64,000 bases of DNA from an uncultured Bacteroidota bacterium (GTDB lineage Bacteria > Bacteroidota > Bacteroidia > UKL13-3), in NCBI GenBank assembly GCA_903883965.1, contig CAISCU010000054.1, forward strand, positions 62,001-126,000, written 5' to 3'. Of the stretch, positions 9,693 to 17,162 are shown one piece after another; within the stretch, counting starts at the first letter, position 1, and every line of letters begins with the position of its first letter. The notes under the pieces were generated by a model, which saw only the letters and a program-made list of their open reading frames with translations, did no database searches and was not told the origin of the DNA. The position numbers and the translations under genes were made by a program.

Positions 9693-11099
9693 TTGACCAA
9701 ACCGCATATCAAAAACAGGTACACTGATTTAATTCATCAGACCTTTTTCTTTCCTAGGCATGGATTTGAAGTGGTTAATAACCAATTGCATTTTCAAGGA
9801 TTAGACCTCATGAATTTGGTTGAACAATATGGTTCGCCTCTTAAATTTACCTATTTACCCAAAATTGGTTCACAAATTAACAAGGCAAGGCAATTGTTTG
9901 CCAATTCTATGAAAAAGTATGATTACAAAGGAGCTTATACCTATTGTTATTGTACCAAAAGTTCTCACTTTAGCTTTGTTTTGAACGAGGTACTAAAAAA
10001 TGGGGTTGATATTGAAACATCTTCTGCATTTGATTTAGATATAGTCAAAGCACTTGAAAAAGAAGGCAAATTCAACAAAAAACAACACATCGTTTGCAAT
10101 GGGTTTAAAAATGAGGCCTATGTTGTAAAAATGAATGAATTGGTTGCAGCAGGCTTTGAAAATTTAACCTGTGTTTTAGACAATCCTGAAGAATTTGATT
10201 TAATCGAAAAAATTGCAACTCAACCCATGCAAATAGGTATCAGAATTGCAACTGAGGAAGAGCCAAACTTTTTGGTATATACCTCTAGGTTAGGAATGAG
10301 TTACAAAAAAGTAATTGATTTATACGAGTCAAGAATTAAAAACCATCCCCAGTTTAAACTAAAAATGGTTCACTTCTTTGTCAATTCCGGTATCAGAGAT
10401 ACCACCTATTACTGGAGTGAATTGACCCGATTGGTTAATTTGTATTGCGATTTAAAAGAGGTTTGCGCAGATTTAGATATTTTAGATATAGGTGGAGGTA
10501 TGCCTATTTACACCTCATTGGGTGTAGAATACGATTATGAATACATGATAGACCAAATTGTATTCTCTATTAAAAATATTTGCGACAACAGAGGTGTATT
10601 AGAACCTGCTATTTTTACAGAGTTTGGATCGTTTACTGTTGGAGAAAGTGGCGGAGTTTTGTATTCTATTATTGGAAAAAAAGAACAAAATGACAAAGAA
10701 AATTGGTACATGATAGACAGTTCTTTCATTACCACTTTACCAGATACTTGGGGCATTGGTCAAAAATTTATTTTGTTAGCTGTGAACCAATGGGATCATG
10801 AATTTCAAAGAATAAATTTAGGTGGGCTTACTTGTGATAGCCAAGATTTTTACAATTCAGATACCAATACCAATCAGGTATTTATGCCTAAAATTAACAA
10901 CAATGAGCAATTGGTGATGGGATTTTTTCATACTGGAGCTTACCAAGAAAGTTTAGGCGGATATGGTGGCATTCAACATTGTCTGATTCCAGCTCCTAAG
11001 CACATTGTAATAGACCTCAATGAGCAAGGTGAACAAGAAATTTCAATATTCGCTGATGCACAAACTTCAGAAGGAATGTTGAAAATTTTGGGATATTGA
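9693..11099 (+). CDS. speA: Arginine decarboxylase (fold III PLP enzyme, Bacteroidota type)
   Basis: A 468-residue PLP-dependent decarboxylase with alanine-racemase-type barrel, predicted to make agmatine and CO2 from arginine. Seen: NRYTDLI opening, PLKFTYLPKI, the PLP lysine region YCYCTKSSH near residue 90, HFFVNSGIRD near 227, DIGGGMPIY, TEFGSFTVGESGG and the C-terminal GGLTCDSQDFY and GGYGGIQHCL. These closely match the flavobacterial-type enzyme as I remember it. Start is TTG at 9693: an in-frame stop lies 15 bp upstream and no usable ATG occurs before the conserved NRYTDLI. Divergent from arginase. Confidence 0.9.
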   Translation: MTKPHIKNRYTDLIHQTFFFPRHGFEVVNNQLHFQGLDLMNLVEQYGSPLKFTYLPKIGSQINKARQLFANSMKKYDYKGAYTYCYCTKSSHFSFVLNEVLKNGVDIETSSAFDLDIVKALEKEGKFNKKQHIVCNGFKNEAYVVKMNELVAAGFENLTCVLDNPEEFDLIEKIATQPMQIGIRIATEEEPNFLVYTSRLGMSYKKVIDLYESRIKNHPQFKLKMVHFFVNSGIRDTTYYWSELTRLVNLYCDLKEVCADLDILDIGGGMPIYTSLGVEYDYEYMIDQIVFSIKNICDNRGVLEPAIFTEFGSFTVGESGGVLYSIIGKKEQNDKENWYMIDSSFITTLPDTWGIGQKFILLAVNQWDHEFQRINLGGLTCDSQDFYNSDTNTNQVFMPKINNNEQLVMGFFHTGAYQESLGGYGGIQHCLIPAPKHIVIDLNEQGEQEISIFADAQTSEGMLKILGY

Positions 11100-11117
11100 T
11101 TTCGATTGTTATATTCG
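11087..11117 (+). promoter_or_regulatory. Promoter for the 46-residue basic protein
   Basis: TTTG (11087-11090), 19 nt, TATATTCG (11110-11117). The -7 box has C for T at the seventh base. It straddles the end of speA; the ATG follows 15 nt after the box. Confidence 0.5.
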
Positions 11118-11132
11118 CACAAAATAAATGTT

Positions 11133-11273
11133 ATGGCTACTACCAGATTAAAAAGAAAAGACAGAAGAAATAAAGTAACCTCTGTATTGCGTAAGAACCG
11201 CATTAAAGTAAATACGCAACTTGTGAAGATCAAATCTCCAAACAAGGAACAAACTGTCATTATTGAAGATTAA
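11133..11273 (+). CDS. 46-residue highly basic conserved small protein
   Basis: An ORF beginning MATTRLKRKDRRNKVTSV and ending EQTVIIED. The first 35 residues hold about 14 Lys/Arg; the end is acidic. It resembles, from memory, a family of very short MATTRLKRK-type proteins in Bacteroidota of unknown role; the composition suggests nucleic-acid or ribosome contact (inference). A promoter with 19-nt spacing precedes it and a strong terminator follows 30 bp after the stop, making it a separate transcription unit. No Shine-Dalgarno is visible, as usual in this genome. Confidence 0.75.
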   Translation: MATTRLKRKDRRNKVTSVLRKNRIKVNTQLVKIKSPNKEQTVIIED

Positions 11274-11303
11274 TTCATTCAATAATCTTTAACCAAATTC
11301 AAT

Positions 11304-11335
11304 AAAAAAAGGACTGAAAATTCAGTCCTTTTTTT
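11304..11335. terminator. Bidirectional terminator between the small basic protein and tRNA-Leu
   Basis: Stem GGACTGAA / TTCAGTCC with a two-base centre, flanked by a seven-base A tract on the left and a T tract on the right, so it can work for the plus-strand small gene and for the minus-strand tRNA, whose 3' end is only 2 bp away. Confidence 0.85.
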
Positions 11336-11337
11336 TG

Positions 11338-11421
11338 TGCCGTGAAGGAGACTCGAACTCCTATACCCTTGCGAGCACCACCCCCTCAAGATGGCGTGTC
11401 TACCAATTTCACCACCACGGC
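11338..11421 (-). tRNA. tRNA-Leu(GAG)
   Basis: Minus-strand 84-nt gene. Acceptor arms GCCGTGG / TCACGGC with discriminator A; D-loop AATTGGTAGACAC; anticodon stem CCATC / GGTGG enclosing TTGAGGG, giving anticodon GAG; a long class II variable arm (TGCTCGCAAGGGTA); T arm AGGAG-TTCGAGT-CTCCT. CCA is not encoded. GAG reads CUC/CUU leucine codons. Everything needed for a functional leucine tRNA is present. Confidence 0.95.
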
Positions 11422-11436
11422 TCGATAAATCTGGTG

Positions 11437-11466
11437 CAAATATGACCAATATTCTTTTTAAAACAA
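11437..11466 (-). promoter_or_regulatory. Promoter of tRNA-Leu
   Basis: On the minus strand TTG (11466-11464), 19 nt, CATATTTG (11444-11437), one mismatch to TAnnTTTG. Predicted start about 10 nt before the mature tRNA end. Confidence 0.5.
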
Positions 11467-11474
11467 TACAAAGA

Positions 11475-11615
11475 TTACCTGCCTGGCCTAATAAGGCTAG
11501 AAACAAAGTCAAGAAATGCCGTAAAACCATCCAATACTGCCTGGAAATCAGTTACGAAGAATGTTATTAAAAAAGTAACAAACAAAATCATAATTCCTCT
11601 CAGGATTATATCCAT
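11475..11615 (-). CDS. 46-residue predicted single-span membrane protein
   Basis: A short ORF reading MDIILRGIMILFVTFLITF at its start and ending SSLIRPGR. Residues ~4-21 form a clear transmembrane helix; residues 23-42 look like an amphipathic helix with Asp and aromatic residues. I do not recognise a family. Support: a textbook promoter (TTG, 20 nt, TATCTTTG) ends 21 bp before the ATG, and the reading frame fills the otherwise empty gap between the promoter and the tRNA. The same transcript could continue into tRNA-Leu. It could be a small membrane modulator or a toxin-like peptide; both are guesses. Confidence 0.55.
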   Translation of the reverse strand: MDIILRGIMILFVTFLITFFVTDFQAVLDGFTAFLDFVSSLIRPGR

Positions 11616-11636
11616 ACCTTTGGTTTTGAATTCAAA

Positions 11637-11667
11637 CAAAGATAATTTTAATTCTAAGAAGTTTCAA
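11637..11667 (-). promoter_or_regulatory. Promoter for the small membrane ORF
   Basis: Minus strand TTG (11667-11665), 20 nt, TATCTTTG (11644-11637), a perfect TAnnTTTG box. The ATG at 11615 follows with an expected leader of about 15 nt. Confidence 0.6.
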
Positions 11668-11683
11668 TCAAATACATGTATCA

Positions 11684-12571
11684 ATGATGAACCATACCAT
11701 TCAAGCATTTGGAAAAAGCTACACGTTTAGTGAAAAAGGGGCAGAATTGATTTCTGCAATTGAACTATCTAATGAATATGAATTTATTTGGCAGGCCGAT
11801 CCATCTATATGGCCAAGGCATGCGCCCATATTATTTCCAATTGTTGGCAAGCTTAAAAACAACCAATACCAATTCATGGGTAACACATATGAATTACCTC
11901 AACATGGATTTGCAAGAGATACTATTTTTGAAATTCAAGAACTCTATTCAGACCTCATTACTTTCAAGCTTGAAAACAATGAACATACAAAACTAGTATA
12001 CCCATTTCAGTTTGTATTATTAGTCAGTTACCAAGCCATTGAGAATGGTTTATCAATGACATTGACCATCCAAAACAAATCGGAGGAATTGATGCCATTC
12101 AGCATAGGTCTGCATCCAGGTTTTCAGCTACCAGAAGCCAATTTAAAGGCATTTGAATTGTTTTCAGACACAGCATTCAACTGGGAACGATCAGAATTAA
12201 AAGAAGGCTTGCTCAATGGCCAAAAAGAAACTAATTCTAGCACCAGCCAATCATTGCAATTACATTCTGAATCTTTTAAAAGAGATGCATTGGTTTTTGA
12301 GAATTATCCAAATAAAATCATAGGCATAAAACACTTGCATTCATCATTCAAAATACAAATGCAAACGTTGGGATTTACGTATTTAGGTATTTGGAATAAG
12401 TATCCCAGTCAAAGTTTTGTTTGTTTAGAACCTTGGGCTGGAATTACTGATCAAGTCGATACCAGTGGAGATATTTTCAGTAAAAAGGGGATACATGTCA
12501 TTGAAAGCAATGAAATCCAAAGCTTTCAGACAAACATCTTAATGTTTGCCCCAAATCAATCGTTTATTTAA
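11684..12571 (+). CDS. Aldose 1-epimerase family protein (LacX-like)
   Basis: A 295-residue galactose mutarotase-like beta-sandwich enzyme expected to interconvert alpha and beta anomers of a hexose or hexose derivative in the cytoplasm. Seen: WPRHAPILFPIVGKLKNN (residues ~43-60), LPQHGFARD (~70-78, with the first catalytic-type His), SIGLHPGFQLP (~142-152, second His) and CLEPWAGITD (~247-256, where the Glu is the expected general base). This layout is that of the LacX/YeaD-like branch rather than GalM proper. Start ATG at 11684 or 11687. The end overlaps the convergent SRPBCC gene by 8 bp. Confidence 0.87.
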   Translation: MMNHTIQAFGKSYTFSEKGAELISAIELSNEYEFIWQADPSIWPRHAPILFPIVGKLKNNQYQFMGNTYELPQHGFARDTIFEIQELYSDLITFKLENNEHTKLVYPFQFVLLVSYQAIENGLSMTLTIQNKSEELMPFSIGLHPGFQLPEANLKAFELFSDTAFNWERSELKEGLLNGQKETNSSTSQSLQLHSESFKRDALVFENYPNKIIGIKHLHSSFKIQMQTLGFTYLGIWNKYPSQSFVCLEPWAGITDQVDTSGDIFSKKGIHVIESNEIQSFQTNILMFAPNQSFI

Positions 12572-13019
12572 AAAGAGACAATAGCTTTTCTTCTCTGTAT
12601 TCAAATATTTGTCTGACTTGATTGTCTACAAATAGCCAATGTAACAACGGGGCTAAAAAGAAACCTTTGGATTGGTATACAATGGTATCAGTCATGCGTA
12701 CTCCTCCATCAACTTCTTCAAATTTATGGGTATGTATCCAAGTTGTATATGGCCCTGAAAGCTGTTTATCTGTAAATTCATAAGGTGGATTCCATGAACT
12801 GATTTCGGTTCTCCATTTCATTGGAATTAAACCCAACTTTATTTTATACAAAATGATGGCACCTTTTTTTAAATCAATAGGTAAGGGGCTTAAAATTGTA
12901 AAATGCAAGGAAGGAGGTGTAATCTCGTTTAAGTTTTCTGCTTTGCTAAAAAAATCAAATACCCTTTCTAGGGAGTGGGGTATAAAAGTGGTGTAGGTTA
13001 ACTGCTTTTTAAAATTCAT
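12564..13019 (-). CDS. SRPBCC (START-like) family protein
   Basis: About 151 residues with the helix-grip fold of polyketide cyclase/dehydrase-like proteins: N-terminal strand TYTTFIPHSLERVFDFFSKAENLNEITPP, central strands (MKWRTEISSW, then a YTTWIHTHKFEEVDGGVRMTD strand pair) and C-terminal helix NQVRQIFEYREEKLLSLF. Relatives in Bacteroidota are often named cell-division inhibitor or ligand-binding SRPBCC protein without proof. The start is placed at the ATG giving MNFKKQLTY; the longer ORF start at 13034 adds only MCCII. No clear promoter is visible. Function unknown beyond binding of a hydrophobic ligand, inferred from the fold. Confidence 0.8.
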   Translation of the reverse strand: MNFKKQLTYTTFIPHSLERVFDFFSKAENLNEITPPSLHFTILSPLPIDLKKGAIILYKIKLGLIPMKWRTEISSWNPPYEFTDKQLSGPYTTWIHTHKFEEVDGGVRMTDTIVYQSKGFFLAPLLHWLFVDNQVRQIFEYREEKLLSLFK

Positions 13020-13187
13020 AATTATACAACACATTACAATGTATTTTGTTTCTGACAGTTTGACTGCTGAACCAATACTTTACAGTTGTTTAGGCGAATA
13101 ATATCTGAATGTATTTAGAAGCATAAACAACAGATAAATAGATATTTACATATACAAACCTAAAGTAAATAACCATACCAAACCGTT

Positions 13188-13260
13188 AACAATTGTTTAT
13201 AAAGCAGTTAACATTTGTTTCAGGTAATTACATTTGTTAACTTTGTGCTTTACAAATGTT
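13188..13260. promoter_or_regulatory. Four-copy operator-like array ACAWWTGTT
   Basis: Four matches to ACAWWTGTT: 13189-13197 (ACAATTGTT, inside the perfect palindrome AACAATTGTT), 13211-13219 and 13230-13238 (ACATTTGTT) and 13252-13260 (ACAAATGTT). Spacings are 22, 19 and 22 bp, close to two helical turns each, so all sites lie on about the same DNA face. Copies 2 and 3 overlap the -33 and -7 boxes of the HTH gene promoter and copy 4 lies at the expected transcription start. Confidence 0.6.
13214..13245 (+). promoter_or_regulatory. Promoter of the HTH regulator gene
   Basis: TTTG (13214-13217), 20 nt, TAACTTTG (13238-13245): exact matches to both parts of the Bacteroidota housekeeping promoter. 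Predicted start ~13250, leader ~27 nt to the ATG at 13277. Both boxes sit inside the repeated operator-like motif. Confidence 0.75.
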
Positions 13261-13276
13261 TTATTAAGCTGATAAT

Positions 13277-13741
13277 ATGGATTTTAATAGTACAATCAAT
13301 CAAAGGGTACTCAAAGTAATGGATAGCAAACAATTGTCAAGGTCTGCTTTTGCCAATATACTGGAAACATCATTGCCCGTTCTCACTCATATTAGTTCAG
13401 GCAGAAACAAACCTGGTTTAGAATTGATACAAAGATTAATTGAGAAATTTCCTGATATTTCACCAGATTGGCTACTAACTGGCACTGGGTCAATGCTAAG
13501 ACAGAAAAATATAATGCCTTCCTTAAGCACAGAATTGAACCAACTGAGTAACCTGAAATCAGAAATTGAATCTCAGATAAATGCCATTTCACAAATAGAA
13601 CAATACCACAGAATTTTAATGAAAGAAGTGAACTATCTTTCTGAATTACAAGCAATTCTAATTAAAAATAACAGTACTTCAGCCAAGCACATAAAAGAAA
13701 TAGAATATGTTACAGCTGCAATTGCTGAAAAGATGAAGTAA
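13277..13741 (+). CDS. XRE-family helix-turn-helix transcriptional regulator
   Basis: A 154-residue DNA-binding protein. Residues ~8-62 form an HTH_XRE/phage repressor-type domain (SRSAFANILETSLPVLTHISSGRNKPGLELIQRLIEKF is the helix 2-4 region), followed by the DISPDWLLTGTGSML motif typical of Bacteroidota XRE proteins. Residues ~80-150 are a helical, coiled-coil-like tail that probably dimerises it. It stands alone between two convergent or divergent units, and its own promoter is covered by a four-copy near-palindromic repeat, so negative autoregulation is the simplest model. Targets elsewhere are unknown. Confidence 0.85.
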   Translation: MDFNSTINQRVLKVMDSKQLSRSAFANILETSLPVLTHISSGRNKPGLELIQRLIEKFPDISPDWLLTGTGSMLRQKNIMPSLSTELNQLSNLKSEIESQINAISQIEQYHRILMKEVNYLSELQAILIKNNSTSAKHIKEIEYVTAAIAEKMK

Positions 13742-13840
13742 CAGTTTAAATATATAAGTATATTTTATTGAATAATAGCGTATTATATTAATTTAAAACT
13801 AAGAATTTTGTAACTTAAAACGTTCTATACAGTAATTTTG

Positions 13841-14578
13841 TCAGTTACTTTTTTGTTGATTTTCGGATTGATTGAGCGTTTGAATGGTTTGTATCCGATT
13901 TTCAGTATCAGGATGTGTAGATAAGAATTCAGAAATTTGACTTGGGTTAGTTTGATCCATCTTCTTAAAAAATGAAATCAAAGCATCAGTATCAATTTGA
14001 TTGAATTGAAGCAATTGGAAGGCATATATGTCTGCTGCTTCCTCATCCGACCTGCTAAATTTCAACTGAGCCAACTGTAAGCCTACTCCAAACCATGATC
14101 CATTGATTCCAAGTAAATTTTCAGCAATCAATTGCAAGCCATATTGTTGAATGAGTTGTTCTAAACTATGCCGCAATTCTGCATGAGCAATTTCATGTGC
14201 TAAAACCCCCGCAATTTCTGCATCATTGGCTGTTAAATTCAACAATCCCGAATAAACAAATAAATGGCCACCAGGAAGGCAGAATGCATTGACTGTGCTA
14301 TCGTCTTGAATAAAATGAATGGTCCAATTGAAATCGGCATGGTGTTTCAGCATGGCTGAATTAGTAAGCTTTTCAAAAATTAGCTTAGTAGCATTTATTT
14401 TTGAATAACGTACCAAACTATCAACAAACCTATCAGACTCTTGTGTACATACTTGTTCTTCTAAGAGCGCTCCAATTTCTACATCAATTGATATTGGAAT
14501 GACATTTACCAAATTCAATTGGCAGGATTCCAAAAACAACATACATAAAAACGAAAAGAATAGACCTCTGTTTACCAA
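13841..14578 (-). CDS. M48 family metalloprotease, lipoprotein
   Basis: A 245-residue zinc endopeptidase of the BepA/Oma1-like M48 group. N-terminal lipoprotein signal with FLESC lipobox (Cys19); NAFCLPGGHLFVYSGLL near 97-113; zinc motif HEIAH at 128-132; downstream RSDEEAAD near 176-183 supplies the third ligand; DTENRI near the C-terminus. Probably in the periplasm, handling misfolded envelope proteins. It is the last gene of a six-gene operon and its ATG overlaps the end of the M13 peptidase gene by 7 bp, so the two proteases are translationally coupled. Confidence 0.9.
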   Translation of the reverse strand: MVNRGLFFSFLCMLFLESCQLNLVNVIPISIDVEIGALLEEQVCTQESDRFVDSLVRYSKINATKLIFEKLTNSAMLKHHADFNWTIHFIQDDSTVNAFCLPGGHLFVYSGLLNLTANDAEIAGVLAHEIAHAELRHSLEQLIQQYGLQLIAENLLGINGSWFGVGLQLAQLKFSRSDEEAADIYAFQLLQFNQIDTDALISFFKKMDQTNPSQISEFLSTHPDTENRIQTIQTLNQSENQQKSN

Positions 14579-16593
14579 ATTACAACGCGTTCTTCAGCAT
14601 TTTTAAACATTTTCTGACCTTTTTGAACCCCAAATGCTTCGAAAAAAGAAGGCATATTGCTCAATGTTCCAATGACCCTGAATTCGCCAGGTGAATGTGG
14701 ATCTGTCATGATCAATTGACGAATGGTTTCAGGCCTGGCATTGTTTTTCCATACTTGAGCAAATCCAATAAAAAAGCGCTGCTCAGCTGTAAACCCATTG
14801 ATTACAGGCAATGGATTTTTACTTGTATACATTTTTAAAGCCTCAAAAGCGATTGTTAATCCACCAAAGTCTGCAATGTTTTCGCCCAAGGTCAAAGCAC
14901 CATTGATATGCAAACTATCTAACATTTTATAGGCATTGTATTGCTCAGTTAACTTTTGGGTACGTTTTTCAAATTGAATCCTGTCTTCATTTGTCCACCA
15001 GCTTTTTAAATTGCCATCAGCACCATATTTGCTGCCTTGGTCGTCAAATCCATGTGTCAATTCATGACCAATAACAGCACCTATACTTCCAAAATTGATG
15101 GCAGGATCTGCATTAGGATCAAAGAAAGGTGCCTGCATGATTGCGGCCGGAAACACAATCTCATTAAGGGTAGGGCTGTAATATGCATTGACTGTTTGAG
15201 GTAACATGCTCCATTTATTGCGATCAATTGGCTTTCCTAACTTAGAAAGCATGTCTTTGTGCGAAAATGAGGAAGCTCTGAAATAGTTTTCGAGGTATGA
15301 ATCTGGTTTTATTTCTAAATTTTTATAATCGGTCCATACATCCGGGTAACCGAATTTTCTATTGAAAGAATTCAATTTAACCAAAGCCATCTTTTTTGTT
15401 TCTGCCGACATCCACTCCAAGTGATTGATACGTACTTTAAATGCTTCTACAATCAAATCTACCATAGCATTTACTTGTTGTTTTGAATCTGCAGTAAATA
15501 CTTTTTCTACAAACAATTGGCCTAATAATTCGCCCACAATATTATTTGCAGCTGAAATACCTCTTTTCCATAAAGGCTTTTGTTCTTTTGCTCCACTTAA
15601 AATAGTTCCATAAAATTCAAAGTTTTTACGCTCGTAACTTGAACCCAAATATCCCATGGAAGTATTAAAAGCATTCCATAGAACATATTGTTTGAGTTGA
15701 GATAGGTTAAGAGAATCCACCAAATGATTCAAATGCGCAAAAAAATCTGGCTGACTTACAATAATACTATCTGGATTATTGATATGGTTAGTTTTGAAAT
15801 ACAAGTCGAATTTTAGACTAGGGTAGCGGTTATTCAACTCAGCAAAAGAAAATTTATTATATTGTTTTTCTTGGTTCCTTCTCTCGGTTCTGGTCATAGA
15901 ATGCAACGCCAATTCCTGTTCAATTGTAAACACATCTGATGCAAAGTTGGTATCGATCACCCCAAATAATTTGGCACTTTCTGCAATGTGTTTTTTATAA
16001 GCATTTCTGATATCTTCTGATCGTTTATCTGTTTTGGTATAATAGTCGCGATCGGGCAAACCCAAGCCACTCTGAGAAAGATAGCAGATATAAGAAGTTG
16101 ATTTTTTTAAATCTTGTGATACATAGAAACCAAAAAAACCTCTAATACCTATTTCATGTAATTCGGCTAATTGGCCAATTAATTCTGATTTATTCTGAAT
16201 ATCATTGATTTTTTGATAAGTAGCAACCAATGGTTTAATTCCTTCTGCATCTCTCTTTAATGTATCCATAAATAACCTATAGAAAGTTCCAACCTTTTGC
16301 ATGGTTGAACCATTAGGTGCATTGGTATCGGCAGCTGCTTTTTCCAACAATTGTTTCAATACTTCATTGTTGCGTTCAGTCACAATATTGAAATTGCTCC
16401 ATTTTGACTCACTTGCTGGTACCGGGTTTTTAGCCAACCAAGTTCCATTTGCGAATAAATAAAAATTGGTCCCTGGATTTACTTTTTTATCCATGCTGGA
16501 TTCATCGATACCAGTTGGAGATTCTATGATTGAAAAAGAAAATAAAAAGAAGGCTGTTACAAACACTAGTCCTTTAATGATACGCTTATTCAT
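14572..16593 (-). CDS. M13 family metallopeptidase (neprilysin/PepO-like)
   Basis: A 673-residue exported zinc endopeptidase. N-terminal signal peptide (residues 1-~24, IIKGLVFVTAFFLFSFS), then the M13 N-lobe beginning DKKVNPGTNFYLFANGTW; NAYYSPTLNEIVFPAAIM; zinc motif VIGHELTHGFDDQG (HELTH near 508-512); third ligand GENIADFGG; C-terminal VVIW replaces the usual CxVW, so the eukaryotic-type Cys is absent. Length is normal for bacterial M13. Start overlaps the upstream HEAT-like gene by 4 bp; the stop overlaps the M48 gene. Degrades peptides in the periplasm or at the cell surface. Confidence 0.93.
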   Translation of the reverse strand: MNKRIIKGLVFVTAFFLFSFSIIESPTGIDESSMDKKVNPGTNFYLFANGTWLAKNPVPASESKWSNFNIVTERNNEVLKQLLEKAAADTNAPNGSTMQKVGTFYRLFMDTLKRDAEGIKPLVATYQKINDIQNKSELIGQLAELHEIGIRGFFGFYVSQDLKKSTSYICYLSQSGLGLPDRDYYTKTDKRSEDIRNAYKKHIAESAKLFGVIDTNFASDVFTIEQELALHSMTRTERRNQEKQYNKFSFAELNNRYPSLKFDLYFKTNHINNPDSIIVSQPDFFAHLNHLVDSLNLSQLKQYVLWNAFNTSMGYLGSSYERKNFEFYGTILSGAKEQKPLWKRGISAANNIVGELLGQLFVEKVFTADSKQQVNAMVDLIVEAFKVRINHLEWMSAETKKMALVKLNSFNRKFGYPDVWTDYKNLEIKPDSYLENYFRASSFSHKDMLSKLGKPIDRNKWSMLPQTVNAYYSPTLNEIVFPAAIMQAPFFDPNADPAINFGSIGAVIGHELTHGFDDQGSKYGADGNLKSWWTNEDRIQFEKRTQKLTEQYNAYKMLDSLHINGALTLGENIADFGGLTIAFEALKMYTSKNPLPVINGFTAEQRFFIGFAQVWKNNARPETIRQLIMTDPHSPGEFRVIGTLSNMPSFFEAFGVQKGQKMFKNAEERVVIW

Positions 16594-17162
16594 ACTAATT
16601 GATTTGCTGCTAAATTACGAATTTGATATTTATTTATTGTTTTGTGAATATGTTTTAATGCTGCTTGTATGGAACAAGCCTCCGATTCCCTTAACAAATC
16701 GAGTATTTGAGAGTATTCATTGTAAAAAGCAGGATATAGGAATAAAATATCTAACATTACATACATTGCATTCACACGAACTGCTAAAGGTGAAAGCCTA
16801 TTCAGAGCCAATGTTTTACAGGTATCAAACAACTGAATGGTCACTTTACCTTTAGTTGGTTTCAATAAGTTAATACAACCCAAAAGATTTCTATTGACCG
16901 CCTCTATTTGGTTCACTTGCACGTATGAAGCAATTTGTTTGAAATGGTCTTGTAATCTGGCTGAATCAAGTTTTGCATAAGTGCTCAATATCCAAGCAAT
17001 GGTTATTTTTAATTTGATATCTTGAGATTGTAATAATTGAATGAGATCTTTAATACTTACCTCTGTACGAATGAGTTTTAAACAAAACTGATCAATTTGT
17101 AGTTTTGACCGAATAGACCTGATTTCTACTTCAACCTCAATTGATTTCATTTTTTCTTTCAT
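16590..17162 (-). CDS. HEAT-like helical protein, unknown function
   Basis: A 190-residue almost all-alpha protein without signal peptide. Helical pairs such as IKLKITIAWILSTYAKL, LSPLAVRVNAMYVMLDI and EACSIQAALKHIHKTI suggest HEAT/ARM-type repeats, i.e. a protein-protein interaction scaffold. I do not recognise a named family. Two start candidates exist (17162 and 17150); both overlap the end of the pseudouridine synthase gene (by 26 or 14 bp). Its stop overlaps the M13 start by 4 bp. The tight coupling implies co-expression; no functional link to neighbours is evident. Confidence 0.7.
   Translation of the reverse strand: MKEKMKSIEVEVEIRSIRSKLQIDQFCLKLIRTEVSIKDLIQLLQSQDIKLKITIAWILSTYAKLDSARLQDHFKQIASYVQVNQIEAVNRNLLGCINLLKPTKGKVTIQLFDTCKTLALNRLSPLAVRVNAMYVMLDILFLYPAFYNEYSQILDLLRESEACSIQAALKHIHKTINKYQIRNLAANQLV

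Noticed and set aside
11279..11530. An 83-codon minus-strand frame spanning the tRNA
   Set aside because: It runs through the terminator and the whole tRNA-Leu gene; the 46-codon ORF in another frame has a promoter and sensible membrane sequence.
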